A stretch of DNA of 64,000 nt from Typha latifolia (GCA_019914945.1 CM034104.1:1800501-1864500), one strand, 5' to 3'. Shown: positions 38,075-50,144, counted from the stretch's first letter. Numbers and translations are program-made. The notes: generated by a model not told the origin, from the sequence alone.

Positions 38075-40018
38075 CTACTGGGATGGACCGCCTTGCTGAG
38101 ACTTATCACCACGAGATGGATCACTGAAATCAAAATTGCCAAAGATTATCGGGTCATAGATGAATTCAGTGTTCATGCCCCTCAGCTGGTTCTCCTCTGC
38201 TGTCGTCTGATCATATGAAGCAGTTCCCGTTGGCATACGTGCCGGCTGCTGCATAGTATTCCTGATGTTTGTGGCGAAACTGCTGCTTCCAACATTACTC
38301 CCATACTGGTAACCCATTGTGTTACCATGCTGACGCGACGAACTTGGTCCTGCACGAAGCTCATTCTGGGTAGAGCTTTCCCCTACATCCGGAAATGCTT
38401 GTTGCAGAATTCTTGGGTCCAGAGATGTTTGCTGAGGTAGATTTGGATTAAAAGCAGGCCAAAATCTATCATAGTACATGTTCCGCAGAGGTTGGAATGA
38501 TGAACTTGGATCCGCAGCCACAGGAGGAGTATGAAAAGGATTGCGACCAACCTGAGCCACTTGCGGTAGAGTGCTCACCCCTCCCTGGTACATCCTAATG
38601 TTGTTGTAGCTACTGCTACTTTCAGACGTACCAAAGAGCTGAGCACCTACTGGCCTTGTGTTCTCATTCATCATTTGCTGATTTGGTGGGTTCCGAAATC
38701 CGCAGATGAGTAGGTGTTGGTCCCTCTGATCCCGACTCCTAAACCCATATTGGTAATGGTAATGCAAACATCGTGGATGATTGCATGTAAAGACAGTGGG
38801 TGGATTCGGTATCATCAGCATCTCAGCATTCATCTTCTGAATCATTTCTCCTATTCTCCTCTCCACATTCCTCGGAGGCCAAGCTAGTAGAATATCCATT
38901 GGAATATCATTGTGCATATTCGCCTCAACATTTGAGCCATCGTTGGTCACATCCACATTGTAACCTCCTGTGCTGCTGCTGCCACCGCTTGACACCGGAC
39001 CACTGTAGCCGCCCAAAAATAGCGGTTCTTGTGGTCGAGGCGCTTCTGGATGTTGTCGGTAGTATAGGTTGAACTCCTCGCGGATAACATGGTTCCACAG
39101 AGAGCACTCCTTTGCAGACATCCTATCTTGGAGGTACTTGGATTGCTTGACGAGGCGCATCAAATTGTCGAACTCGGGCGCCATATGCTTGATGATTGCT
39201 ACTAGCACACTCATCTTCCATGACTTCTTTAGATCATGTGGCTTCTTGTACGGTGGGGGTCCTTGTTTTTCTGGAATTCTCATCTCTGGCCACCACTCCT
39301 CTTGTGAATTAGGCCACCATGGTGGTGCAACTCCCTGGTCTAGTGGAAACCTTCTTTGAGGTGGATCACAGTGCTGCATAAGAGAAGAGAGAAGAGAACC
39401 AAGGGTAGTATCTGAGAGCTCGAGGAGAGACTCAGCCACCGACATAGAATTGCCGCTCTCTGATGCATTCGGTGGTAGGGAGTTTTGGATATGGTACCTC
39501 TCCACCGCTGCCGGGCCATTCCGATCAAACTTCACCCTCTCCTTCCACCATGCTCGTAAACTATCAGAGGCACCACTCATCGGTTTACCCTTTTCAGGTA
39601 TGATGCCGTAGACAAATCCCTTGGCGCCGCATGAGTCCATCATCTTGAGCATGTTCCTAAGAACTGCATCATGGGCTCTGGACATCTTCTTTTTTCTGGA
39701 TTGGCTGTCGGGAGATTTGTGCACCTCCTTCTGCTTCCCCTTGTTCTTCTGTTGTTCCTGCAAGACTTTTACTTTGTCCTTACATTGCGCGATCTTTGCC
39801 TCGAGCTCCCTGATCTCTACTTCTTCGTCGTCGGCGTCATCGTCAGAGGTGATGTCATTGGAATTCACTGTCTGCGACTCGTTCATCTCTTCTTCCCTGA
39901 TAGTAGAAGGACCAGCCTCATCAGGATTTGCAGCCTGAGCTGTCCCAGAGTTCTCATCAGTTGCAGATGGCATTTGAGGTGCCACATTATCGCTTGTAGA
40001 TCTCTTATCAGGGTTCAT
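38075..40018 (-). CDS. EIN3-like ethylene-signalling transcription factor, tandem copy 1
   Basis: A single coding exon of 647 residues on the minus strand. The ATG at 40018 is chosen because copy 2 starts at the same place (MNP(D/E)KRSTSDN) and a splice acceptor lies only 5 bases upstream; the frame stays open further 5' but that part is intron. EIN3/EIL proteins are nuclear and bind ethylene-response promoters. Visible parts are an acidic stretch with a coiled segment (about residues 50-95), basic [20 protein letters not shown], then [35 protein letters not shown], the Ser-rich [33 protein letters not shown] and [19 protein letters not shown] Cys/His block follows ([24 protein letters not shown]). 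The C-terminal third is Asn/Gln/Ser-rich. The reading frame is intact and close to the family length of about 600-650. Confidence 0.95.
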   Translation of the reverse strand: MNPDKRSTSDNVAPQMPSATDENSGTAQAANPDEAGPSTIREEEMNESQTVNSNDITSDDDADDEEVEIRELEAKIAQCKDKVKVLQEQQKNKGKQKEVHKSPDSQSRKKKMSRAHDAVLRNMLKMMDSCGAKGFVYGIIPEKGKPMSGASDSLRAWWKERVKFDRNGPAAVERYHIQNSLPPNASESGNSMSVAESLLELSDTTLGSLLSSLMQHCDPPQRRFPLDQGVAPPWWPNSQEEWWPEMRIPEKQGPPPYKKPHDLKKSWKMSVLVAIIKHMAPEFDNLMRLVKQSKYLQDRMSAKECSLWNHVIREEFNLYYRQHPEAPRPQEPLFLGGYSGPVSSGGSSSTGGYNVDVTNDGSNVEANMHNDIPMDILLAWPPRNVERRIGEMIQKMNAEMLMIPNPPTVFTCNHPRCLHYHYQYGFRSRDQRDQHLLICGFRNPPNQQMMNENTRPVGAQLFGTSESSSSYNNIRMYQGGVSTLPQVAQVGRNPFHTPPVAADPSSSFQPLRNMYYDRFWPAFNPNLPQQTSLDPRILQQAFPDVGESSTQNELRAGPSSSRQHGNTMGYQYGSNVGSSSFATNIRNTMQQPARMPTGTASYDQTTAEENQLRGMNTEFIYDPIIFGNFDFSDPSRGDKSQQGGPSQ

Positions 40019-40023
40019 CGTTT

Positions 40024-41212
40024 CTGAGATTAAATCAGAGGAGGAGAATCCAAAATTAGTGTATGAAAATAAAATGCACAAATACGTGATGCTTGATATT
40101 TGAATCTTTTTTGTGGGAAACCAAGTTTTCATGCATTCATGCATGTAATAGAATGTGGGATGTACTTTTTTTTTTGTTCGACAATATTCAAGTTTAGCAC
40201 ACTTCCATAATCAGACAGCACTTGAAGAAACTAACAAGAATGTCTCTTTATAGCTAAGCAAATTTGAAGTCAAACCTTTGTCAAAACAAAGAAAAATGGT
40301 AGTACTCCACGCCCAAGAGTGAGAGAAACTGGAAGAAAGTGAATCTAACATTAGAAGTATCACAGAAAAGAAAGTGAATCTAGATCACGCAGATAGATCA
40401 TGCAAGAGCAATGCATAAGTATCTTCTCAAAAAAGAGATTCATAATTAAGTAGATGTATATATACATATACAGCAGTTGCTATAATGATCTATAAACAAA
40501 AAGGAAGGTAGAATTCTGCATCAACTAAGACCGAAAAGAGAATCTGCATCCGAAAAAAAAAAGTGAAATTACTATAAGAAATCAGTCATAATTGGAAGTT
40601 CCAAGAGCAAGTAAAAACTACTCCATGATAACATTTAGCCATCAAAGAAAACATCAGTATCTAATTTAACATGAGTTAAAGGCAACAAAAATAAAAAACT
40701 AGTGATTGAAGAAATATAAATTTTACATTTCACTCTCTGATTATAATATGATAATCTGAATATTTAATCTTCAAGCTATAAAAAGAAGAATAACTTTTTG
40801 AAATTAAGACAGGCTAGCAAAAACAAGCATATTCCAAAGATGTGAAGGAAAAAAATACTGAAGCTAAAAAAGAGAGAAGTCTAATTAATTTAAGAATTAA
40901 ACTAGTGAGTAAGGGTAAACAAAAGAATATAGATTCTCTTAGAATTAAGCAGATAAAAGTTGGAAACATTAAGTTCTAATCTTATTATCTATTAAAAAAC
41001 TTATAAACTAATCCACTTTAAGGAAAAGAAAAAGAAATGCTCAAGTGAAGAAAAAAGAGAAATAAATAAAATGAATGCAACAGCGACAGCAAATCTATCA
41101 TTTCATATGTCAAAAACAAGCCCATACTAGCTGTACAATATGAGCAGCTTATTCTACTAAGAGGAGAAGGTATAGCCTCGGTAGAGTATTTTTAGTCTGC
41201 TCTAAATACTAC
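40024..41212 (-). promoter_or_regulatory. 5' UTR intron of EIN3-like copy 1
   Basis: The acceptor AATCTCAG ends 5 bases before the ATG and a donor CTCAAG|GTAGTA lies at 41213/41212, giving an intron of about 1.19 kb. The leader exon continues upstream to roughly 41290 (CT-rich on the mRNA strand). Both sites are conserved in copy 2. Confidence 0.55.
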
Positions 41213-44200
41213 CTTGAGAATGAGATGATCTAAAGTAACAGTAGATGTAGTAAGAGGAAGAAAAGAGCAGTATATGCTTAGGCTAAGAAGAGTGAGTATT
41301 TTTCATGGTCCAATGTGGCATGGAAGAGGGGGTTAAATAAGATCAAAATATTTAATAATGGAAGGTAAAATATAGGTGTCACCCAAACGAGTGGAAAAAA
41401 AATCCAGTTTGGCATTTGTAAAATTATGTTTACTATCTTACCCTTGTGCTTGATTTCCATGATAATTTTATCATGATTGTTATTCTCCTTATTTTTGGTA
41501 TTCCTTCGTTCAAGAAAATGCTATGAGAGTATTTGACACTTAATAGATTTTCAGAGTACATATTTGAAACTTAATGCTACCAGTTCAACTGGAATTTGTA
41601 GTCGTGTCGATTTACCGATATATAGTAAGGTGATCGTTATAATAGTTGGCCGATACGACAAGAATAGCAGTTAATATTTTGGCGGGTGAACTAAATATCT
41701 ATCGGAAAACATAATAAATAATCTCACCAGAGAGTTTGTTGATTTAATTTTAGTCGAGTTCCGCAAGTTAATCTGTGCTATATTGATCCATTCCATATAT
41801 TTCTCGTACAAATATAACTAATCAAAGTTTATAACAAATCTAAGCAAACATGCTATAACCTATTACTACAGTCACATTTTGAAAGTAAAGGTTCCTTTTT
41901 TTTCAAAAAAGAATCCATAAATAGGAATATAAAGGTTGGTAGTTTCCAATATTCACATTGCCATGAGTTTTTGTATACTTTGAAAAAATAAAATAAATTA
42001 TAGTTTAATCATTCAAAATGATGAGAATTTTAAGAGCATGGTTACTATGTTTAGCTTGCCTTTGGAAGCAATCAAAAAGGGTAGATTAGTAGTTTCATGT
42101 ATGGATAGGAAAATTTTGAAACTAGGGTTTTGCAACGGCTATCAAATGAGTGACTGAGCTGTGCCAATTCACCAATCTTATTGTTTTATGAAGTATACCT
42201 CCCATATATTACTTAGGGCCCCACAGTAGATTCTAACCCAATAGCTAAACTCACCTTGTAAGTACCCAAAAAATCCCCCAATTTGCACTGCACCTATCTA
42301 TCCCTTCAAAATTTTCAAAGTGTTCGTGAGAGCTTATGAATTATTTCATCCTATTTAGCAACTAAATTAGTCTCCAATTTTTGCAAGCTAAAAGATCAAC
42401 TGCAATTAATAGTTGTCTCCATAGCTTCTCCAGCAGTGAATCTTAAGATTAATCTAATCCTACTCATACCACTACCAACGTTCCTCACTTCTAATCTGCA
42501 TTCTCGGATTCACTTAATCTCTAAAATGGTAAGTTGGATCGCCTACCTGGATTTTCTCATAAATGTAGTCATTAACTCTGTAGATTATATAATTTCCTAA
42601 AAATGTTACTCAGTAGTAGGTATTTGATGATATGGTGACTTATCCAATCATTAAAGTCTTCTACAAATGGAAAAAATATTTATGGTTATCTTTTACTTGG
42701 GAGATATCCTATACACTATAGTCCTCTGACATTTAAGCAATTCCACAGTTTGACACCCTATGCGATTGAAATTTGAATCTAAAAGTAAGCAGAAAACACG
42801 CTAGGTTAAATGTTTTTTAAATTTATTGTATGTCTGGTTTGATCATTCTTTTTCTCTTGAGAAACAACAGAAAGCTTTAAGTGGTGGAGATGCCATTAGC
42901 CATGGGAGATGCATGCATATTTTGCAATCCCTAGTAAGTCATAATGTTTTCTTTATTTTTCAATTTGAAGATATAGGTTACCATTAAATCCCAAGTTGTA
43001 ATTCAGATGAACATATCTGCAATACAATGAGTGAAAGATTTGAGGAATGGATAGTAATTTATAAATGAATGTATGTAATAGCACGTCTTGTAACTAGAAT
43101 ATCATCTCTGAGGGTAAAATACATTATATTTTGGAGAACAATTTACAAATAAACAGCTGCCTTATATTATTTGTTTCAAATATCTATTGATTGCATCATT
43201 GCATTCGTTCAGAAGGCATTTTCTTATGTTACAGTATACTATCTAAATATATCTCAGTCTTTGTTTGCGTGTATTGACGTATCTAGATTCATACTGATAT
43301 CCATATAATCAAATGCATTCAGGAAAGAAATGAACAAATTGCGCGATTTCACCACTATTTGATATGCATATCCAACTGGTTTCCACCCCTATATGATAAG
43401 ATGTATAATTGTTTCTCTTATGCACTGGCAACAAATAAATTGTGGCGGTCAGTAAATCTGTTCGGATAGCATATTTTCAGTAACTCTTAAAGGAACACGA
43501 CGAAAATGCAGTTACTGCATACCAATTTTCGTCGAAGCTAGGAAGCTAATATGCGGGTATCGTCGCGTGCAGAGGATTGAGATAGAATTGAACCTATCAT
43601 TCATGTCTAATTGTTGTTTTAGACTTGTTTAGGATTGGCAAAAATCAATGGTGATCTAACCCCCCCGCATAGTAAACGATATGTAGTACGCATAAAATAC
43701 AAATTCTTATAGGATTAATTCGCCTCGAAGGACAATATTGAATGTTTAACCATTGTATGTCTATAAATATGTGATTCCATAGCAGTACAGAGTCACCAAG
43801 AAGACTTATTTCATTATTTTTCCATCCTCATTTCAGCATTGAGTGGTTCCTTTCCACTATGGATACTGGAAGCCAGCCTAGCTTTTTCAGTCTAGCCATC
43901 TCCCTGCGATACTGGAAGGGAATCCTTTCTTTTGAAGATTAATTAGGATTCTCCGCTCACTCTCTTACTCTGTTGTAATATCGATTTGCATAGAGAGGTA
44001 ATTCTTGATGTCTATTTTCTTAATTCCTTGCTGATTGGATTTTCAGGCTACTTGGTAAATAGTTAGTAATCTTCTGATAAATACTTGTACCATTTTGTCA
44101 GATGATTTTGCTGAAGAATATTGTTTTTCTTACTACTGTTTTTTTTTTCCTTACAGAGAAAAGGAAACTTGTTCTCACCATCGAATTAACTCTGACAAGA

Positions 44201-44408
44201 AAGAAAGCAGACATCAACATGCATGGATCAAAATATATCGAAACTATTTCTAGAGCTCATTATCTCTATTTTGAATGCCTTATTAAGCATCTCAAGAAAT
44301 AACTTATAGGCTAATTGTCAAAGTTTTATTATAATCAGAAAAGGGAACTACAAATAGAGGTGCTCTTCATGCATATTTATTTATGTCAACCACTCTCATC
44401 ATTCTGCA

Positions 44409-46355
44409 CTACTGGGATGGGCCACCTTGTTGCGACTTATCGCCATGAGATGGATCGCTGAAGTCAAAATTCCCAAAGATTATTGGGTCATAGATGAATT
44501 CAGTGTTCATGCCCCTTGGCTGGTTCTCCGCTGCCGTCGCCTGATCATATGAAGCAGTTCCCGTTGGCATACCTGAGGACTGCTGCATAGTGTTCCGGAC
44601 ATTATCGGCCAAAGTGTTGCTTCCCACATTACTCCCATAGTAGTACCCCATCATGTTACCATGCTGATGTGATGAACTTGGTCCTGCACGAAGCTCATTC
44701 TGGGTAGAGCTTTCCCCTACTTCAGGAAATGTTTGTTGCTGAATTCTTGGGCCCGGAAATGTTTGTGGAGGTAGATTTGGATTAAAAGCTGGCCAAAATC
44801 TATCATAGTATATGCTCCTCGGAGGTTGGAACGAGGAACTAGGATCTGCAGCCATAGGAGAAGTGTGAAAAGGATTGCGACCAACTTGAGCCACTTGCGG
44901 TAGAGTGCTCACCCATCCCTGGTACATCATATTGTTGTTGTTGTAGCTACTGCTACTTCCATACGTACCAAAGAGCTGAGCACCTAGCGGCCTTGTGTTC
45001 TCATTCATCATTTGCTGATTTGGTGGGTTCCGAAATCCGCAAATGAGTAGGTGCTGGTCCCTTTGATCCCGACTCCTAAACCCATACTGGTAATGGTAAT
45101 GCAAACATCGTGGATGATCGCATGTAAAGACAGTGGGTGGATTCGGTATCATTAGCATCTCAGCATTCCTCTTCTGAATCATTTCTCCTATTCTCCTCTC
45201 CACATTCCTCGGAGGCCAAGCTAGTAGAATATCCATTGGAATATCATTGTGCATATTCGCCTCAACATTTGAGCCATCATTGTTGACGTCCACATTGTAA
45301 CCTCCTGTTCTGCTGCTGCCACCGCTTGACACCGGACCACTGCCCAAAAACAGCGGTGCCTCTGGTCGAGGCGCATCTGGATGTTGTCTGTAGTATAGAT
45401 TGAACTCCTCGCGGATAACATGGTTCCACAGGGAGCACTCCTTTGCAGTCATCCTATCTTGGAGGTACTTGGATTGCTTGACGAGGCGCATCAAATTGTC
45501 GAACGCGGGCGCCATATGCTTGATGATTGCTACTAGCACACTCATCTTCCATGACTTCTTTAGATCATGTGGCTTCTTGTACGGTGGGGGCCCTTGTTTT
45601 TCTGGAATTCTCATCTCCGGCCACCACTCCTCTTGTGAATTAGGCCACCATGGTGGTGCAACTCCCTGGTCTAGTGGAAACCTTCTTTGAGGTGGATCAC
45701 AGTGCTGCATAAGAGAAGAGAGGAGAGAACCAAGGGTAGTATCTGAGAGCTCGAGGAGCGACTCAGCCACCGACATAGAATTGCCACTCTCTGATGCATT
45801 CTGCGGTAGAGTGTTCTGGATATGGTACCTCTCCACCGCTGCCGGGCCATTCCGATCAAACTTCACCCTCTCCTTCCACCATGCTCGTAAACTATCAGAG
45901 GCACCACTCATCGGTTTACCCTTTTCAGGTATGATGCCGTAGACAAATCCCTTGGCGCCGCATGAGTCCATCATCTTGAGCATGTTCCTAAGAACTGCAT
46001 CATGGGCTCTGGACATCTTCTTTTTTCGAGATTGACTGTCGGGAGATTGAGACACCTCCTTCTGCTTCCCCTTGTTCTTCTGTTGTTCCTGCAAGATTTT
46101 TACTTTGTCCTTACATTCTGCAATCTTTGCCTCGAGCTCCCTGATCTCAAGTTCTTCGCCTCCATCGTCATCATCAGAGGAGCTGTCATTGGAATTCACA
46201 GTCTGCGACTCGTTCGTCTCTTCTTCCCTGATAGTAGAAGGACCAGCCTCATCAGGATTTGCGTCCTCACGAGCTGCTGTCCCAGAGTTACCATCAGTTG
46301 CAGATGGCATTTGCGGTGTCGCATTATCGCTCGTAGATCTCTTTTCAGGGTTCAT
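44409..46355 (-). CDS. EIN3-like ethylene-signalling transcription factor, tandem copy 2
   Basis: A single coding exon of 648 residues, intact, aligned end to end with copy 1. The DNA-binding half is nearly identical, with only scattered changes (for example SLPP to TLPQ, APEF to APAF). The acidic N-terminus and the Gln/Pro-rich C-terminal third hold most substitutions. Copy 2 has a three-residue loss in the Gly/Ser linker (GGYSGP region) and small gains elsewhere. Both copies keep the Cys/His block and the C-terminal [17 protein letters not shown]. With the leader intron also retained, this is a DNA-level duplication and not a retrocopy. Regulation in this family is mainly through protein turnover by EBF F-box proteins; that is family knowledge, not seen here. 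Confidence 0.95.
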   Translation of the reverse strand: MNPEKRSTSDNATPQMPSATDGNSGTAAREDANPDEAGPSTIREEETNESQTVNSNDSSSDDDDGGEELEIRELEAKIAECKDKVKILQEQQKNKGKQKEVSQSPDSQSRKKKMSRAHDAVLRNMLKMMDSCGAKGFVYGIIPEKGKPMSGASDSLRAWWKERVKFDRNGPAAVERYHIQNTLPQNASESGNSMSVAESLLELSDTTLGSLLSSLMQHCDPPQRRFPLDQGVAPPWWPNSQEEWWPEMRIPEKQGPPPYKKPHDLKKSWKMSVLVAIIKHMAPAFDNLMRLVKQSKYLQDRMTAKECSLWNHVIREEFNLYYRQHPDAPRPEAPLFLGSGPVSSGGSSRTGGYNVDVNNDGSNVEANMHNDIPMDILLAWPPRNVERRIGEMIQKRNAEMLMIPNPPTVFTCDHPRCLHYHYQYGFRSRDQRDQHLLICGFRNPPNQQMMNENTRPLGAQLFGTYGSSSSYNNNNMMYQGWVSTLPQVAQVGRNPFHTSPMAADPSSSFQPPRSIYYDRFWPAFNPNLPPQTFPGPRIQQQTFPEVGESSTQNELRAGPSSSHQHGNMMGYYYGSNVGSNTLADNVRNTMQQSSGMPTGTASYDQATAAENQPRGMNTEFIYDPIIFGNFDFSDPSHGDKSQQGGPSQ

Positions 46356-46360
46356 CGTTT

Positions 46361-47661
46361 CTGAGATTAAATTAGAGAGAATAAATTCGAGGAGAATCCA
46401 AAATTAGTGTATGGAAAAATAAATGTACAAATGCGTCATCCTTGAAATGTGAATATTTTGTGTCGGAAACCAAGTCATGCATGTAATAGAATGTGGGATG
46501 CACTCTTTTTTTTTTTTTTTTTGGTTCGACTATATTCAATTTTAGCACACTTCCATAATCAGACAGCACTTGAAGAAACTAACAAGAAAGTCTCTTTATG
46601 CCATTAAGTTTTAAGTAGCAAAATTTGAAGTCAAAACCTTTGTTAAAAAGAACAAGAAAAGAAAAATAGTAATCCAATCTCAAGAGTTAGACAAACTGGA
46701 CATTAATTTGGACATGAAGATATGTGGAAAACAATATTTCTGCAGATAGTTCAAGATAGTTATATGATTTTAAGGATCAAACTAACATTAGAAGTAACGC
46801 AGAAAAGAAAGTGAATATCTAAAAGTCTTATTTTAAGTACAAAGCAAATAGATCACGTAAGAGCAATGCGTGACTATCTTCTCGAAAAAGAGAAATGCAT
46901 AACTATAACTATAACTATAACTATATATATATATATATATATCAGTTCCGATAATGATCTATAAACCAAAAGGAAGGTAGATTTCTGCATCCACTAAGAT
47001 TGAAAAGAGAATCTGAATCTGAAAAAAGAAAAAACGAAATTGCTGTAAGAAGTCAGTCATAATTGGAAGTTCCAACTACTCCTCCATGATTACATTTAGC
47101 CATAGAAAACATCAGTATCTAATTTAACATGAGTTAAAGGCAAGAAAAATAAAAACTAGTGATTCAAGAAATATAAATTTTATATTCTAATCTCTGATTA
47201 TAATATGATAATCAGAATATTTTAATCTTCTCTACAAAAAGAAGAATAATCTTATGAAATTAAGACAGGCTAGCAAAAACAAGCATATTCGAAAGATGTG
47301 AAGGAAAAAATACTGAAGCTTAAAAAGGAGAGAAGTCTAATTAATTTAAGAATTAAACTAGCAAGTAGGGGCAAATAAAAGTATATATATTCTCTTAATT
47401 AAGCAGATAAAAGTGGGAAGCATAGTTCCAATCTTATTATCTATAGAAAACTTATAAACTAATCCACTTTAAGGAAAACCAAAGGAAATGCTCAAGTGAA
47501 GAAAAAAAGAAACAAATAAAATAAATGCAACAACGACAGCAAATCTATCATTTCATACGTGAAAAACAAGCTCATACTAGCATTACAATATGAGCAGCTT
47601 ATTCTACTAAGAGGAGAAGGTATAGTCCCTGTAGAGAATTTTAGTCTGCTCTAAATACTAC
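46361..47661 (-). promoter_or_regulatory. 5' UTR intron of EIN3-like copy 2
   Basis: Acceptor and donor match those of copy 1, giving an intron of about 1.30 kb. It is longer partly because of the (ACTATA)n/(AT)n run at 46900-46942. The leader exon lies just upstream, near 47662-47740. Confidence 0.55.
46900..46942. repeat. (ACTATA)n/(AT)n microsatellite in the copy 2 leader intron
   Basis: About three ACTATA units run into some 20 bases of alternating AT. The equivalent place in copy 1 (about 40447-40470) has only a short mixed TATA run, so the expansion came after the duplication. Confidence 0.85.
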
Positions 47662-49244
47662 CTTGAGAGTGAGATGATCTGAAGTAACAGTAGATGTAGT
47701 AAGAGGAAGAAAAGAGCAGTATATGCTTAGGCTAAGAAGAATTTTTCATGGTCCACTGTGGCATGGAGGAGGGGGTTAAATAAGATCAAAATATCTAATA
47801 ATGGAAAGTAAAATTTAGGTGGCACCCAAACGAGTGGTAAAAATCCAATTTGGCATTTGTAAAATTATGTTTACTCTCTTACCCTTGTGCTTGGTTTCCA
47901 TGGTAATCCTATCATGCTTGTTATTTTCCTTAGTTTTGGTATTCCTTCATTCAATATATCAAAAAGAAAATGCTATGAGAGTATTTCACAATGAATAGAT
48001 TTTCACATAGTACATATTTGAAAACTAATGCCACCAAGTTCAACTGGAATTTATAGTCATGTCGATTTGTGGATATATAGTAAGGTGATCGTTGCCGATA
48101 CGACAAGAATATCAGTTAATATTTTGGCAGGTGAACTAAATATCTAGCGAAAAACATAATAACTGATCTCATCTGAGAGATCGTCGGCATTTATTTTTTG
48201 TTGAGTTTCGTAAGTACTCTATGCTGTGCTGTGCTGATCCATTCCATTTATTTCTCGTACAAATATAATCTATGAAAATTCGTAACAAATCTAAGCAAAC
48301 ATGCTATCACAGTCACAATAGGAAAGCAAAAGTTGGTATCGAATATTTATGTTTATACTTGGGAAAGAAAAGAAATTATAGTTTGATTATTCAAAATGAT
48401 GAGAGTTTTAAAGTATGGTTACTATGTTAAGCCTAACTTTGAAAGAAATAAAAAAGGGTAGATTAGTAATTTCATGTATAGATAGGAAAATTTTGAAACT
48501 AGGGTTTTGCAACGGCTATCAAATGCCTTTGGCCAAGTGACTGAGCTGTGCCAATTCACCAATCTTATTGTTTTATGAAGTATACCTCCCATATATTACT
48601 TAGGGCCCCACATTAGATTCTAACCCAATTGCTAAACTCACCAAATAAGTACCCAAAAAATCCCCCAATTTGCACTGCACCTATCTATCCCTTCAAAATT
48701 TTCAAAGTGTTCGTGAGAGCTTATGAATTAATTCATCCTATTTAGCAACTAAATTAGTCTCCAATTTTTGCAAGCTATAAAATCAACTGCAATTAATAGT
48801 TGTCTCCAGCAGTGAATCTTAAGATTAATCTAGTCCTACCGACACCACTACCAACGTTCCTCACTTCTAATTGGCATTCTTAGATTCACTTAATCTCTAA
48901 AATGGTAAGTTGGATTACCTACCTGGATTTTCTCATAAATGTAGTCATTAACTCTGTAGATAATATAATTTCCTAAAAATGTTACTCAGTAGGTATTTGA
49001 TAATATGGTGACTTATCCAATCATTAGAGTCTTCTACAAATGGGAACAAAATATTAATGGTTATCTTTTTATTTGAGAAATATCCTATGCATAAATGTGA
49101 GAAAATTTGCACATAACACCCTATATTTAAGTGATTTTGTGGTTTGACACTCTATGTTATTGAAATTTTAGGTATCCTGCGAAGTTAGCAGAACACGCCC
49201 TAGGTTAGGTTATTTTTGAATTTTGTTGTATGTGTGTGATTACT

Positions 49245-49405
49245 TAGCCCAAAACAAGCTAAGCTTAGTTTTGATGTTTAGATTATATAAAATCTTTTAG
49301 CCCGAAACAAGCTAAGCCTAGTTTTGATATTTTAATTATATAAAATCTTTCGCTCGAAACAAACTAAGCTCATTGTTAAATGTTTCAACTATATAAAATC
49401 TTCTA
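49245..49405. repeat. Tandem repeat, about 53 bp x3
   Basis: Three units with a period of 53 (starting near 49245, 49298 and 49351) share CGAAACAAGCTAAGC-like starts and ATATAAAATCTT ends, with growing divergence. They lie directly next to the right edge of duplication copy 2. Confidence 0.8.
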
Positions 49406-49751
49406 AATAACCCTTCTAGTAGTTGTTTATTTTTATTTTTATTTTAAAATAAATATGACATGACTATCATGAGATTAATTTTAACAATTCTGACGGATTA
49501 ATTTACTCTTATTTTAAAGAAAATAAATATAGAGAAGTTAAGGATAAAATAGTTGTTTGATAGTTTTATGTACATCATCCTTATGGGGCAAAAGATTATA
49601 GATTTTTGTGTCTTATAAGAAATAGGTGAGAGAGTCAAGATATCCAAGGCCCAACTAGGCCCAACAACTTGTACCGGGCCTTGGGAACAATTTAAATGAA
49701 GTCTTGTGGCCTAGCTCGATTTAAATACATTATTTGAACTTAAGCATTTAA

Positions 49752-50137
49752 GAAAAATTTGCATATAACACCTTATATTTTAATAAAATTTTAGTTTACA
49801 TCCTATCTTTTTATAATTTATAAATTGAGCACTATGGTTTAGTGAATATGTGGAGAAAATATCCTGGGTCAGATTTTAGCTAACGTCGTTTGGGTAGATG
49901 AGAATATTTCATCAAATTTATTTATTTTTTAAAAAAATGACTAAAATACCCTTAGTATAGGTTGGTAAGTATAATTTAGATAAAGGTATTTTGGTAATCT
50001 TTTTAGTATAGTTAATTAACAGATCTAATATTATTTTTTACATATATTTGCTAAATTGTAGAATTCGATTTCTAAATAGTAAAAAAAATATAGTGGGTAA
50101 AACTAATAAGACAGGGTGTCGTATGAAAATTTCTCAA
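49752..50137. mobile_element. MITE with terminal inverted repeats and a 7-bp target duplication
   Basis: The left end GAAAAATTTGCATATAACAC and the right end, reversed, GAGAAATTTTCATACGACAC match at 16 of 20 positions. The word CATTTAA flanks the element on both sides (49745-49751 and 50138-50144), as a target-site duplication would. The element is about 386 bp and has no coding capacity. The duplication length fits an eroded hAT (8 bp) or Mutator (9 bp) insertion; the family is not settled. A related older copy lies at 29528-29850. Confidence 0.6.
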
Positions 50138-50144
50138 CATTTAA

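Larger units (their letters stand above)
36486..42838. repeat. Tandem segmental duplication, copy 1 (about 6.35 kb)
   Basis: This segment is collinear with about 42846-49225. Both copies hold, left to right: the block beginning TTTTTCTCTTGAGAAA, an approx. 1.5-kb 3' flank, one EIN3-like gene on the minus strand, its leader intron, a leader exon, and roughly 1.5 kb of upstream DNA ending near ACACGC..TAGGTTA. The offset is about 6.34-6.36 kb throughout. Coding parts are most alike; introns and 3' flanks differ by many substitutions and indels. Edges are accurate to about 20 bases. Confidence 0.9.
42846..49225. repeat. Tandem segmental duplication, copy 2 (about 6.4 kb)
   Basis: Direct, head-to-tail second copy of 36486-42838. 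It differs by an expanded ACTATA/AT microsatellite at 46900-46942 where copy 1 has only a short TATATATACATATA. It also has several small indels and, near its right end, an extra GAAAATTTGCACATAACACC word that is absent from copy 1 and resembles the end of the local MITE family. Confidence 0.9.

Noticed and set aside
38800..40027. Several long open frames on the plus strand opposite EIN3-like copy 1 (and the same opposite copy 2 at 45400-46407)
   Set aside because: They mirror the coding strand of the real gene, occur in both copies because the sequence is duplicated, and encode Cys/Ser-rich nonsense typical of antisense shadows.
40019..40144. 42-residue N-terminal extension of EIN3-like copy 1
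   Set aside because: The frame is open by chance. A splice acceptor lies 5 bases before the ATG at 40018, and copy 2 has no matching extension.
44102..44302. Open frame of 66 residues shared in part with copy 1 (37757-37965)
   Set aside because: The similarity is explained by the segmental duplication. The peptide is Lys/Leu-rich, matches nothing I know, and lacks a supporting gene structure.
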